This document shows positions 44,237 to 53,096 of a stretch of DNA of 64,000 nucleotides, piece after piece. The stretch covers positions 1,612,001 through 1,676,000 of the forward strand of contig NZ_RKHK01000001.1 of the NCBI RefSeq assembly GCF_003752405.1. Direction: 5' to 3'. Source of the stretch: Bogoriella caseilytica (GTDB taxonomy: Bacteria; Actinomycetota; Actinomycetes; Actinomycetales; Actinomycetaceae). A model generated the notes under the pieces. It was not told the DNA's origin. It saw only the letters and a list, made by a program, of their open reading frames with translations, and searched no databases. Each line of letters opens with the position of its first letter. The stretch's first letter is position 1. Position numbers and translations under genes: made by a program.

Positions 44237-45769
44237 CTAGGTGACGGCGCCCAGCTGCCAAGGCTGGAACTCGTCCTGCCCCAGGTCCAGTTCCTCGCTC
44301 ACGCTGCGGCGCCGGCCGGAGGCGACGTCGACGAGTAGCTCGAAGAGCTCCTCGCCGACCTCCTCCACGGTGGCCCCGCCATCCACGATCCGGCCGGCAT
44401 CGAGATCCATGTCCTCGTGCATGCGCTCATACATCGGAGTGTTCGTGGCGACCTTCACGGTGGGGGCCGGCTTGGAACCCAGCACGGAGCCGCGGCCGGT
44501 GGTGAAGCAGATGAGGTTCGCCCCGCCCGCCACCAGCCCGGTGACCGAGACCGGATCGTAGCCCGGGGTGTCCATGAAGCCCAGGCCCCGCTGGGTGATC
44601 TGCTCGGCATACCGGTAGACCGCTCGCAGCTCGGCCGATCCGGCCTTGGCGACGGCGCCGAGTGACTTCTCCAGGATGGTGGTCAGGCCGCCGGCCTTGT
44701 TCCCGGGGGAGGGGTTGTTGTCCAGGGTGCCGCCACCGGCGGTGGCGTAGTCCTGCCACCACGCCAGCCGCTCCAGCAGCGCCTGACCTACCTCTGGGGT
44801 GGCGGCCCGCCGGGTGAGCAGGTGCTCCGCGCCGAAGATCTCCGGGGTCTCGGCCAGCACCGAGGTGCCGCCTGCGCCCACGAGGAGGTCCGAGGCGTAG
44901 CCCAGTGCGGGGTTCGCGCTGATTCCGGAGTAGCCGTCCGAGCCGCCGCAGTTGAGCCCCAGAACAAGATGGGAGATGTCAACCGGTTCGCGCCGGGCAC
45001 GTGCCACCCGGGGCATCATCGCGCGAATGCGCTCGCTGCCGACCCGCACCGTCGCGCGGATCCCGCCGAGGTCCTGCACATTGAGGGTCTCCACCACGGT
45101 GTCCGGCGGCAGGTTCAGATCTTCGACCAGCGCGGCGACGGGAACCATCTCGCATCCCAGGCCGAGAACCAGCAGCCCGCCGAAGTTCGGGTGGCGGGCG
45201 TAGCCGCGCAGGGTGCGCAGCAGGGTGTCGCCACCCTCCGAGCCGGGCACGAGCCCACAACCGGAGCCGTGGGTCAGCGCCATCACGCCGTCGACGTGCT
45301 CGGTGTCTGCGGAGCCGAGTCCGCGGAACTGGCCAGCAATGAGCCGGGCCGAGGAGGCCGAGCAGTTCACCGAGGTGATCACGCCGATGGCATTGCGTGT
45401 GCCCACGCGCCCATCCCCGCGCACGTAGCCGTCGAAGGTGCGCCCGGTCATGGTGGTGGGGATCGCCGGCCGGTCGACCCCGAACTCGTAGTCGCGGGAC
45501 CCGGGCTCGAAGGCCAGGTTGTGACTGTGCACCGGCTGGCCGACGGCGATGTCGCGGGTGGTGACGCCGATGACCTGGCCGTACTTGCGCACCGCCGATC
45601 CCCGGCCGAGCGCCCGGAGGGCGATCTTGTGTGCTCGTGGCACCGTGCTGGCGACGACGAGTGTGCTGCTGTCGCTGAGGGCGAACTCCTCGCCTCGGTG
45701 CAGATCTCGCGTGGCGATCGCGACGTCGTCGTCGGGCCGTAGGCGCAACAGTGGGCTGGCGGTGGGCAT
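44237..45769 (-). CDS. uxaA: Altronate dehydratase
   Basis: This 510-residue enzyme dehydrates D-altronate to 2-keto-3-deoxygluconate. It has the N-terminal SAF domain (LLRLRPDDDVAIATRDLHRG) and the C-terminal UxaA domain with RTFDGYVRGDGRVGTRNAIGVI, LTHGSGCG, ILVLGLGCE-like metal cysteine segment (LVLGLGCEMVP) and FTTGRGSVLGSKPAPTVKVATN. ATG 45769 follows GAGGAGAG. It is divergent from the LacI regulator with operator 3 between them. No mannonate dehydratase or KDG kinase gene is seen in this window. Confidence 0.93.
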   Translation of the reverse strand: MPTASPLLRLRPDDDVAIATRDLHRGEEFALSDSSTLVVASTVPRAHKIALRALGRGSAVRKYGQVIGVTTRDIAVGQPVHSHNLAFEPGSRDYEFGVDRPAIPTTMTGRTFDGYVRGDGRVGTRNAIGVITSVNCSASSARLIAGQFRGLGSADTEHVDGVMALTHGSGCGLVPGSEGGDTLLRTLRGYARHPNFGGLLVLGLGCEMVPVAALVEDLNLPPDTVVETLNVQDLGGIRATVRVGSERIRAMMPRVARARREPVDISHLVLGLNCGGSDGYSGISANPALGYASDLLVGAGGTSVLAETPEIFGAEHLLTRRAATPEVGQALLERLAWWQDYATAGGGTLDNNPSPGNKAGGLTTILEKSLGAVAKAGSAELRAVYRYAEQITQRGLGFMDTPGYDPVSVTGLVAGGANLICFTTGRGSVLGSKPAPTVKVATNTPMYERMHEDMDLDAGRIVDGGATVEEVGEELFELLVDVASGRRRSVSEELDLGQDEFQPWQLGAVT

Positions 45770-45806
45770 GCGCTCTCCTCGGTTGGCTCGCGGCACCAAC
45801 GCACCG

Positions 45807-45820
45807 CGGAAACGCTTCCA
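45807..45820. promoter_or_regulatory. Uronate operator 3 (CGGAAACGCTTCCA)
   Basis: The reverse complement TGGAAGCGTTTCCG differs from operator 1 only at the last base. It lies between the divergent uxaA (38 bp away) and LacI regulator (41 bp away) genes, so it could control both and give autoregulation. Confidence 0.7.
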
Positions 45821-45860
45821 CTAGCATAATGCTCCGGTATCCCCATCGAGAGGGCACCCC

Positions 45861-46841
45861 ATGGCCACGATTCACGACGTCGCACAAGTCGCCGGCGTCT
45901 CCATCGCGACGGTCTCGCGCGCGTTGAACGGCGGCCCGCGCGTGCACGACCGCACGCGAGAGCGGGTGCTCCAGGCCGCTGCCGACCTGGACTTCCATCC
46001 CAGTCATGCCGCCCGCGGCCTGGCCACCGGCCGGCACGGCACCCTGGGTGTGCTTGTCCCGGACGTGGCCAACCCCCTCTTCTCCCGGGTGCTCGCCGGA
46101 ATCACGCGAAGCGTGCAGCAGCGAGACTTTGGCATCGTGCTGGCTGACTCCCAGGAGATGCCGGGCCGGGAGAAGGAGCTTGCCCGGCGGCTCTCCCAGC
46201 AGGTCGACGGTCTCATCCTCGTCTCGTCGCGGATGTCCGAGTCTGACGTCAAGGAACTCGCCGGCAAGCTGCCGGTGGTGGTCACGAACCGGCAGGCGGA
46301 CGGCGTGGACTCGGTCAGCATCGACGCGGCGCACGGGATGGCGGAACTGCTCACCGCCATCGCCGGACTCGGTCACCAGCGCGTGGGTTATCTCGACGGC
46401 CCGAGTGCGTCGCGATCCGGGGAGGTCAAGCGAGCCGGGCTGGACTCTGCGGCAGCAGCGCACGGCCTCGATCTCGTCACGTGGAGCACAGAGGCGCCGA
46501 CCTTCGCGGCAGGGCGGGCTGCCGCGGAGATGGTGCTGGCCAGTGGCGTCACCGCGGCGCTGGCCTTCAACGACCTCCTGGCCTGGGGTCTGCTCACCAA
46601 GGCCAGCGAACTCGGGGTCGGGGTCCCGGCAGACCTGAGCGTCGCCGGCTTCGACGACGCCCTGGAGGAGGGGATGGTCTCGCCGGCGCTCAGTACCGTC
46701 TCCGCCCATGGTGACGACCTTGGAGTGCTCGCGGCGGACCTGCTCACCCGGCGCCTGGCTGACCCGGAGGCGCCGGTGGCCACTGAGGTGCTGCCCTGTC
46801 CGGTCCTTCTCCGGGAGTCGACAGCGGCTGCGGCGCAGTAA
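45861..46841 (+). CDS. LacI family regulator of hexuronate genes
   Basis: This 326-residue regulator opens with the LacI DNA-binding domain ATIHDVAQVAGVSIATVSRALNG, including a hinge helix HPSHAARGLATG, and continues with a periplasmic-binding-like effector domain (LGVLVPDVANPLFSRVLAGI, HQRVGYLDGPSASRSGEVK, LSVAGFDDALEEGMVSPALSTV). Its position next to uxaA, and the three matching operators upstream of uxaC, the reductase and uxaA, mark it as the probable local repressor. The effector is probably a hexuronate or its keto form. This is inferred from context. Confidence 0.9.
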   Translation: MATIHDVAQVAGVSIATVSRALNGGPRVHDRTRERVLQAAADLDFHPSHAARGLATGRHGTLGVLVPDVANPLFSRVLAGITRSVQQRDFGIVLADSQEMPGREKELARRLSQQVDGLILVSSRMSESDVKELAGKLPVVVTNRQADGVDSVSIDAAHGMAELLTAIAGLGHQRVGYLDGPSASRSGEVKRAGLDSAAAAHGLDLVTWSTEAPTFAAGRAAAEMVLASGVTAALAFNDLLAWGLLTKASELGVGVPADLSVAGFDDALEEGMVSPALSTVSAHGDDLGVLAADLLTRRLADPEAPVATEVLPCPVLLRESTAAAAQ

Positions 46842-46916
46842 TTCGGACGGACTATTCCAGCACCTTCGTAGGGTTGTATGCCCGGCGTCACGCCCATATG
46901 GTCGAAGAGCGCATCA

Positions 46917-46928
46917 GAAAGCGCTTAC
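46917..46928. promoter_or_regulatory. LacI-type palindrome GAAAGCGCTTAC
   Basis: This site differs at one base from a perfect palindrome, and at that base only from the exact site at 54291-54302. It ends 14 bp before the likely start of the surface dehydrogenase gene. The CG-centred form fits the LacI family, possibly the regulator at 45861 or a relative elsewhere. Confidence 0.55.
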
Positions 46929-46942
46929 CGATGGGATTGACA

Positions 46943-49900
46943 ATGACGACAATTCGCACATCGGGTCGAACGCTCATCGCCATGCTGGCCGCTTCGGCCA
47001 TCGCTGTGAGCGCGGCCCTCCTCGCCGGCCCGGCACGCGCCGACGGGGACGAGTTCACCGAACTCCTGACCTTCGAAACCTACGAACGCTCCGGCCTGCA
47101 CGGTCAGGACGGCTGGAGCGGGACCTCCGCCGCCACCGTGATCGCCGATCCGCTCAACGCCAACAACCAGGTCGCCGAGATGGTCGGCGGCGCCCAGTAC
47201 ATTCGGCGGGAGATCCCCGCGATCGAAGCCGGCGAGATCGGGACCGTGTTTTTCCGGTTCATGCGCATCGGCTCGGTGGACACCTCCTTCGGCGTCACCA
47301 ATGTCGCCGAGCCCAGCGACTACGCGCATAGCCGGGCCTATGTGAACAACCAGAACAATGACGTCATGCTCGTCCGCGACGGCGGCCAGTTCCGCCCGGT
47401 GGGTATGTGGGGCCGGGACGCCTGGCAGTGCGTCTGGCTCGTGGCCGACAACGACAACGACCGGGTGAGCGTCTACAGCCAGGGCGGCCCCTACGAGGAA
47501 CTCACCCGCCTGCCCGAGGACACCGTCGCAGACTTCGGTTTCCGCCAGAGCGTCAGCGGCGCACTGGACCGCTTCTTCTGGATCAACGGCGCGAACAGCC
47601 AAGGCCGGCTCCTGCTCGACGACGTCGCCGTGGACACCACCGGCGAGAACCTGAGCATCCCGACCGGTAATCCGGCCGATTGCTCCTACGCGGGCAACGA
47701 GAACCAACCGCTGCTCAACCCGCTGCCCGATCCGCAGCTGTCCACCCTGGGCATCGAGGTCACCGAACTCGCCCAGCTCCCGGAGTCCCAGACCACCCCG
47801 GCCACTCAGGACCAGAGACTGGTGCGCCACAACCGCATCACCCACCTGGACGAGGTCCCGGACGGATCGGGTCGCCTGATGGTGCCGGACAACAACGAGA
47901 TCCTGTATCTGGTCGACAAGGACACCGGGGAGTACTTCCCGTACGTGAACGTGCGCGACGAGTTCATCGAGCACTATCACAATCACGCCGGCCTGGGCAC
48001 CGGCCTCGGATCGGCCACCTTCCATCCCGAGTTCGCCGAGAACGGCCTGTTCTACACCGTGCACACCGAAGCCGGTGGCGCGCTCCAGGAGTACGAACCG
48101 GACTTCCCGGCCTTCGGCACCACGGCCTTCCACAGCGTGGTCACCGAGTGGACGGCGGCGGACCCCGCGGCGAATGCCTTCGAGGGCACCCGGCGCGAGC
48201 TCATGCGGGTTCCCTTCGCCGGGCGCGTGCACACCGTGCAGCAGATGGACTTCAACCGCACGGCCGGGCCTGGCGATCCGGACTACGGCATGCTCTACAT
48301 CCTCGTCGGCGACGGCGGTAACGGCGTCGACAACGACAATCCGCGGAACCCGGCCACGCCGCAAGGATCGATCTTCCGCGTCGATCCGCTCGGTGACGAC
48401 AGCGCCAACGGCCAGTACGGCATCCCCCAGGACAATCCCTTCCTCGACGTCGAGGGCGCGTTGCCGGAGACCTACGCAGTGGGCGCTCGTGACCCGCATC
48501 GGATCAGCTGGGACCCCGAGGGTGAGAACGCCATGTATCTGGCGAACATCGGCGAGTGGCAGGTCGAGTCCATCTACGAGGTGCAGCCTGGTGACGACTT
48601 CGGTTGGTCCGTTCGTGAGGGCCCCTTCGTCGCCGAGGGCCGGCAGATCTACCCCTTGCCGGAGAACGACTCAGAGTTCGGCTTCACGTACCCGGTGGCG
48701 GCCTACGACCACACCCGTGACCCGGGACAGACCGGTGACGCCGGCGTGGCCGTCAACGGCGGCTTCGTCTACCGCGGCGAGATCGAGGAACTGCGCGGCA
48801 AGTACATCTTCTCCGACCTGGTCCGCGGCTGGGTCTACGCCACCAACGTGGACGAGATGGTCCGCAACGACGGCGATATCGAGGATCTGGCGACCATCGA
48901 GCACCTCCGGGTCTTCCACGAGGGGGTCGAGACCAGCTTCGCCGAGCTCGTCGGAGACACCCGCGTGGACCTGCGTTTCGGCTCCGACGCCGACGGCGAG
49001 CTCTACCTGGTCTCCAAGGCGAACGGGAAGATCTGGACCGTGACCGGGGCGCGCCATGTGGGTGCTGAGTCCCCGATCGTGCATCCGGAACTTGCGGGTC
49101 ATGTGGTGGCGCACTACGACTTCGACCACCCGGTCGACGGCGCCGCCACCTTCGAGGCCGACCGGGGCATCTCCGGCACCGAGATCGAACTGATCAACGG
49201 CGGCGTGGAGATGCGCGTGGCCGATCCCGCCTATCCGGGCGCCGGTCGAGCCCTGCAAACCCAGCAGATGAGCCCGGGGCAGGCGTCGAACGATGACTGG
49301 AAGGCCGGGATCTACGACCCCGACGGCGTGGACTCGCTGAGTGCGCTCGCCGGCGTCGACGCGACCACGGTCATGGGCTGGTTCAAGCCCACCGGCCCGA
49401 ACCCAGGCCAGAACAACTCCGGCAATCCGTACAACGCAGTCGGGCTCGCCGGCGTGCTCAGCGGTGACTCCAACGGTCACGGGGTGCGCGCGCTGCTCGA
49501 GGTGATCCAGGTGGACGGCGAGCTCAAGCTCGTCGCACTCGGGCGCCGGATCGACGGTGCCGGCTCGTGGACCTACGCGGCTGACATGCCCTGGGAGGAG
49601 ATCCTGGAGCAGGGCGAGTGGGTCCACCTGGCGGCGACCTTCGACTTCGCCCAAGGTGAGATGCAGCTGTTCATGAACGGTGAGCCGCTCGAGGGCAGCT
49701 ACACGGCGTCCAACCCCTGGGGTGCTGGGCCGACGTCACCGACGGATCCGGCCGGGATCAAGATCGGGGGGAGCTATCCGCAGAACACCTCGGAATCGAA
49801 CCCCTTCCACGGCCGGATGGATGACCTGATGTTCCTGGACGTCGCGGTGACGCCGGAGCAGATGGCCGAGCAGTTCGCCATCTTCGGTGCGGAGGAGCCG

Positions 49901-51037
49901 GCAGAGCCGCAGATTCCGCAGTGTTCGCTCGGTGAGCCGGTGACCGACCTGATGGACGGCGAGAACTGGCTGCCGCGCACCCCGGAGAAGTGGGAGTTCC
50001 CCGGTGAGGAGATCATCCTCGCTGAGGACGGGGACAACCCGGGCGATGGCATCCGGCGCCCCTTCGAGTACGCCCTGCTCGAGCGGGACGTCCCGGGCTC
50101 GGTGCAGTTCGAGGCCGAAGTGCGCCTCGATACGCCGGCCTCGGTGAACAACCGGGATGTCATCCTGGTCTTCGGGCACCAGTCGGACACGGAGTACTAC
50201 TACGCGCACCTGTCCCAGGACAACACGATCTACCCGCACAACGGCATCTATCGCGTGAACAATGCCGACCGGGAACGGATCGACGACCAGTGGAACGGTG
50301 AGTTCGGTGCCCCGCCGGCCGTCACGGACGAGGAGTACCACCATGTCCGGCTGGTGCACTGCGCCGGCACCGGCGAGATCGCGGTGTGGGTCGACGGGCT
50401 GGATCGGCCGCTGATGACCGCGACCGACACCACCTTCGACTCGGGCCGGATCGGATTCGGCTCCTTCGACAACACCGGCCGCATGCGTGACCTCACCGTC
50501 TGGATTGCCGACGCCGAGGATGACGGCGAGCAACCCGAGGAGGAGTTCGGAATCGAGGTGGGGCATGAGGTCATCGAGCGCCTGGAAATCCAGACCGGCT
50601 CGGGGTCAGGCTTGGAGCCCGGTACCGAGGTTCAGGGCTCTATGAACTCGTCGCCACAGATCGATCTGGGAACGGAGGTGGCCGACGCCGACGGCAACGT
50701 CGCCTTCACCTGGCAGATCCCGGCCGACGCCGAGTTGGGCTCGCATGCCTTCACCTTGTCCGCGGACGGCTACGTGGACCAGAGCGTGACCTTCGAGGTG
50801 ATCGCGCAGACCGACGTGGGTGACGACGGCCCCGGCGATGACAGCTCGGGTGACGACGGCCCTGGCGACGACGGCGCGGCGGGCGGCGACGGCCCTGGCG
50901 ACGACGGCGCGGCGGGCGGCGACGGCCGGATGCCTGCGACCGGATCCGAGGTCGCGTGGCTGATCGCCGCAGCTGTGCTGCTCGTGGCTGCTGGTCTTGG
51001 CGTCATCGTCTGGAGGCGCCGCCAGAACTCGAACTGA
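46943..51037 (+). CDS. Sortase-anchored multidomain glucose/sorbosone dehydrogenase-like protein
   Basis: This 1364-residue surface protein has a signal peptide (hydrophobic core then GPARA at about 33). An N-terminal lectin-like sandwich follows (about 35-215), then a glucose/sorbosone-dehydrogenase beta-propeller (about 230-700; ATFHPEFAENGLFYTVHTEAG, VGDGGNGVDNDNP, YAVGARDPHRISWDPE). Two concanavalin-fold LamG-like domains come next (about 720-960 and 970-1165), then a beta-sandwich module, a Gly/Asp/Ala linker with an exact 33-bp duplication, and a cell-wall sorting signal: MPATG at 1330-1334, a hydrophobic span and RRRQ. The propeller family often uses PQQ to oxidise sugars, but whether this member is active is unknown. 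The second lectin-like domain resembles DUF1080 (3-keto-disaccharide hydrolase-like) folds. ATG 46943 has a better ribosome site than 46931. Confidence 0.82.
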   Translation: MTTIRTSGRTLIAMLAASAIAVSAALLAGPARADGDEFTELLTFETYERSGLHGQDGWSGTSAATVIADPLNANNQVAEMVGGAQYIRREIPAIEAGEIGTVFFRFMRIGSVDTSFGVTNVAEPSDYAHSRAYVNNQNNDVMLVRDGGQFRPVGMWGRDAWQCVWLVADNDNDRVSVYSQGGPYEELTRLPEDTVADFGFRQSVSGALDRFFWINGANSQGRLLLDDVAVDTTGENLSIPTGNPADCSYAGNENQPLLNPLPDPQLSTLGIEVTELAQLPESQTTPATQDQRLVRHNRITHLDEVPDGSGRLMVPDNNEILYLVDKDTGEYFPYVNVRDEFIEHYHNHAGLGTGLGSATFHPEFAENGLFYTVHTEAGGALQEYEPDFPAFGTTAFHSVVTEWTAADPAANAFEGTRRELMRVPFAGRVHTVQQMDFNRTAGPGDPDYGMLYILVGDGGNGVDNDNPRNPATPQGSIFRVDPLGDDSANGQYGIPQDNPFLDVEGALPETYAVGARDPHRISWDPEGENAMYLANIGEWQVESIYEVQPGDDFGWSVREGPFVAEGRQIYPLPENDSEFGFTYPVAAYDHTRDPGQTGDAGVAVNGGFVYRGEIEELRGKYIFSDLVRGWVYATNVDEMVRNDGDIEDLATIEHLRVFHEGVETSFAELVGDTRVDLRFGSDADGELYLVSKANGKIWTVTGARHVGAESPIVHPELAGHVVAHYDFDHPVDGAATFEADRGISGTEIELINGGVEMRVADPAYPGAGRALQTQQMSPGQASNDDWKAGIYDPDGVDSLSALAGVDATTVMGWFKPTGPNPGQNNSGNPYNAVGLAGVLSGDSNGHGVRALLEVIQVDGELKLVALGRRIDGAGSWTYAADMPWEEILEQGEWVHLAATFDFAQGEMQLFMNGEPLEGSYTASNPWGAGPTSPTDPAGIKIGGSYPQNTSESNPFHGRMDDLMFLDVAVTPEQMAEQFAIFGAEEPAEPQIPQCSLGEPVTDLMDGENWLPRTPEKWEFPGEEIILAEDGDNPGDGIRRPFEYALLERDVPGSVQFEAEVRLDTPASVNNRDVILVFGHQSDTEYYYAHLSQDNTIYPHNGIYRVNNADRERIDDQWNGEFGAPPAVTDEEYHHVRLVHCAGTGEIAVWVDGLDRPLMTATDTTFDSGRIGFGSFDNTGRMRDLTVWIADAEDDGEQPEEEFGIEVGHEVIERLEIQTGSGSGLEPGTEVQGSMNSSPQIDLGTEVADADGNVAFTWQIPADAELGSHAFTLSADGYVDQSVTFEVIAQTDVGDDGPGDDSSGDDGPGDDGAAGGDGPGDDGAAGGDGRMPATGSEVAWLIAAAVLLVAAGLGVIVWRRRQNSN
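50858..50923 (+). repeat. Exact tandem 33-bp repeat in the linker coding region
   Basis: Two identical 33-bp units (50858-50890 and 50891-50923) each encode GPGDDGAAGGD, in the flexible wall-spanning linker just before the sorting signal. A diverged related stretch precedes them, so unit number may vary between strains. Confidence 0.9.
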
Positions 51038-51139
51038 TCACGGCCTGCTGCTGGGGCCGGCGACTTGGCCGGCTCCATAGGGGCGACGCTGGGGCGGCCG
51101 TGCAGGGCCCGATGGTTCTGCGCGGCCTCCTCTGGCTGC

Positions 51140-52078
51140 TCAGCCGGCGACGACGTTGCGCATCTCCTTCCCGGCGAGCAGGGCACGCACGTTGGATGCG
51201 ATCAGCGCGTCGGCGCCCACGGGCCGGCCCCCGGCGGCATGCGGGGTGAGGATCAGGTTCGGTGCCTCCCACAGCGAAGACTCCGCCGGCAGTGGTTCCG
51301 TCTCGGTGACGTCGGTGGCCATGCCGGGCAGCGAACCGTCCTGCAGAGCGGTGGCGATGGCGCCCTCGTCGGCCGTGCTTCCCCGCCCCACATTGACCAC
51401 GTAGGCATCTTGCAGCAGCGCCAGGCGGCGCGCGTCGAGGGCCTTCTCGGTCTGGGGCGTGCTGGGCAGGATCATCACCAGGACGTCGGCCTCGGACAGC
51501 GCCTGGTCGAGCTCGGTGTCGGCGATGACCCGGAAGCCGGAACGTTCTCCGGCGGACCGGGCCACTCCGGTGACCTCGGCGCCCAAGCCCGCCAGCATCG
51601 GCGCCAGGGTCTGGCCGATGGAGCCGAAACCCCAGATGAGCACGCGCGCTCCGAGCAGGGTGGTCACGGGGCCGGGCGGGTGCAGCGGTTGCACGCCGCC
51701 GAGGGCGCGGTCCCATCGGCGCTCGGCCTGAGCCCGGGCCGAGGCCGGTAGCCTGCGCACGAGGGCGAGAGTGAGAGTGAGGGCGTGCTCGGCCACGGTC
51801 GTGTCGTGTAGGCCTACACCGGAGGTGATGACCACGCCGTCCGGCATGTCCGGGTTCAGGGTGTGGTCCACTCCGGCCGAGAGGGCCTGGATCCAGCGCA
51901 GCCGTGACATCTGGGACGTCGACTCGGCGAGTGCGCTCTTGTCGTTGGCCCAGGCCACCAGCGCTTCGGCGTCGAGATGCTCCTGCGGAACCGGCTTGGC
52001 CGGATCGTAGGGAACGGCGGTGACCCCACCGGGCAGCTCGGGATCCAGCGGGATGTTCGTCGGCAGCAGCAGCTTCAT
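51140..52078 (-). CDS. D-2-hydroxyacid dehydrogenase
   Basis: This 312-residue NAD(P)-dependent dehydrogenase has the nucleotide motif VLIWGFGSIGQTLAPMLAGLG, a Rossmann domain with NVGRGSTADEGAI, ATDVTETEPLPAESSLWEAPN with the catalytic Glu, and LTPHAAG with the catalytic His. The family reduces 2-keto acids or oxidises 2-hydroxy acids; candidates include glyoxylate/hydroxypyruvate-type and sugar-acid substrates. It is on the minus strand, separated from the surface dehydrogenase gene by about 100 bp and from the isomerase gene by 114 bp. Whether it shares a transcript with the latter is uncertain. Confidence 0.88.
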   Translation of the reverse strand: MKLLLPTNIPLDPELPGGVTAVPYDPAKPVPQEHLDAEALVAWANDKSALAESTSQMSRLRWIQALSAGVDHTLNPDMPDGVVITSGVGLHDTTVAEHALTLTLALVRRLPASARAQAERRWDRALGGVQPLHPPGPVTTLLGARVLIWGFGSIGQTLAPMLAGLGAEVTGVARSAGERSGFRVIADTELDQALSEADVLVMILPSTPQTEKALDARRLALLQDAYVVNVGRGSTADEGAIATALQDGSLPGMATDVTETEPLPAESSLWEAPNLILTPHAAGGRPVGADALIASNVRALLAGKEMRNVVAG

Positions 52079-52192
52079 GTCATGGACTCTGCCACGCCCT
52101 CCCACCGATCGCGCCAGTCGCCCGGGAACCCGCCACTCACAGGCCCCCACAAGTGGCGCGACGGCGCGTATGTGGCGCGCTCGGCCAGGTGG

Positions 52193-53089
52193 TCAGAGGT
52201 GCGGAGCCACCAGCTGGCGGTAGCGATCGATCATGGTCTGCAGGGTCTGCTCGCCCGGGGCGTCCCAGATCTCCTGATTGAAGATCTCCACCTCGACGTC
52301 ACCGGCGTAGCCGGCCTCGCGCACCCAGGAAGTGATGGCAGAGAAGTCCACGAAGCCATCGCCCATGAAGCCACGCGAGAGCAGGGGGTTCGCCTGGATC
52401 GGCAGCGACCAGTCACACACCTGATACGAGGCGAGCCGCCCGGTTCGCGCCGCATGGTGGATGAGTGCCTCCAGGTCGGGGTCCCACCACACGTGGTAGG
52501 TGTCGACCACCACGCCCACGGTCTCGGCCGGGAAGGGCTCGGCCAGGGTGAGGCATTGGCCCAATGTGGAGAGCACCGCCCGGTCGGCAGCGAAAATCGG
52601 GTGCAACGGCTCGAGCACCAGCCGCACATGGTGTTCGGCGGCGAAGGGCACGAGCTCTGCGATCCGCTCCGAGACCCGCTGGCGTGCGGCGACCAGGTCG
52701 CGATCGCCCTCCGGCGCAGCCGGCGCGTTCGGGCCGGTGGCTGCCGGCAGGCCCCCGACCACCATGATCAGTTCCCGCGTGCCCAGGGTGGCGGCCTCCA
52801 CGATGGCGGCCTTGTTGTCCTCCCGGGCGGCGGCGATGCCGGCGTCGTCGGCGGCGGTGAGGAACCCGCCGCGGCACAGGGAGGAGACGCGCAGTCCGGC
52901 GCTGCTGACCAACTGCGCGGCCCGCTCCAGGCCGGCCTCCGCCACGCTGTCGCGCCAGAGCCCCACGGCCGGGATCCCGGCCGCCACTGCGCCCTCGACG
53001 GCCTGTTCCAGGGTCCAGGCCTTGGTGGTCGCGGTGTTCAGTGAGAGCCGGGACAGATCAGGTGCCGCTGCGCCGGGTTCGGTGCTCAC
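52193..53089 (-). CDS. Xylose isomerase-like TIM-barrel sugar isomerase/epimerase
   Basis: This 298-residue protein of the AP endonuclease family 2 / sugar phosphate isomerase-epimerase superfamily has SLNTATTKAWTLEQAVEGAVAAGI at the start and metal-ligand segments LVLEPLHPIF, VVDTYHVWWDP and EVEIFNQEIWD. The set of Glu, Asp, His and Glu ligands fits a metal-dependent isomerase or epimerase. The start is GTG 53089, 7 bp after the Gfo/Idh stop, so the two genes form an operon. In other systems such pairs oxidise and epimerise inositols or 3-keto sugars; the substrate here is unknown. Confidence 0.87.
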   Translation of the reverse strand: MSTEPGAAAPDLSRLSLNTATTKAWTLEQAVEGAVAAGIPAVGLWRDSVAEAGLERAAQLVSSAGLRVSSLCRGGFLTAADDAGIAAAREDNKAAIVEAATLGTRELIMVVGGLPAATGPNAPAAPEGDRDLVAARQRVSERIAELVPFAAEHHVRLVLEPLHPIFAADRAVLSTLGQCLTLAEPFPAETVGVVVDTYHVWWDPDLEALIHHAARTGRLASYQVCDWSLPIQANPLLSRGFMGDGFVDFSAITSWVREAGYAGDVEVEIFNQEIWDAPGEQTLQTMIDRYRQLVAPHL

Positions 53090-53096
53090 CCTCGGC

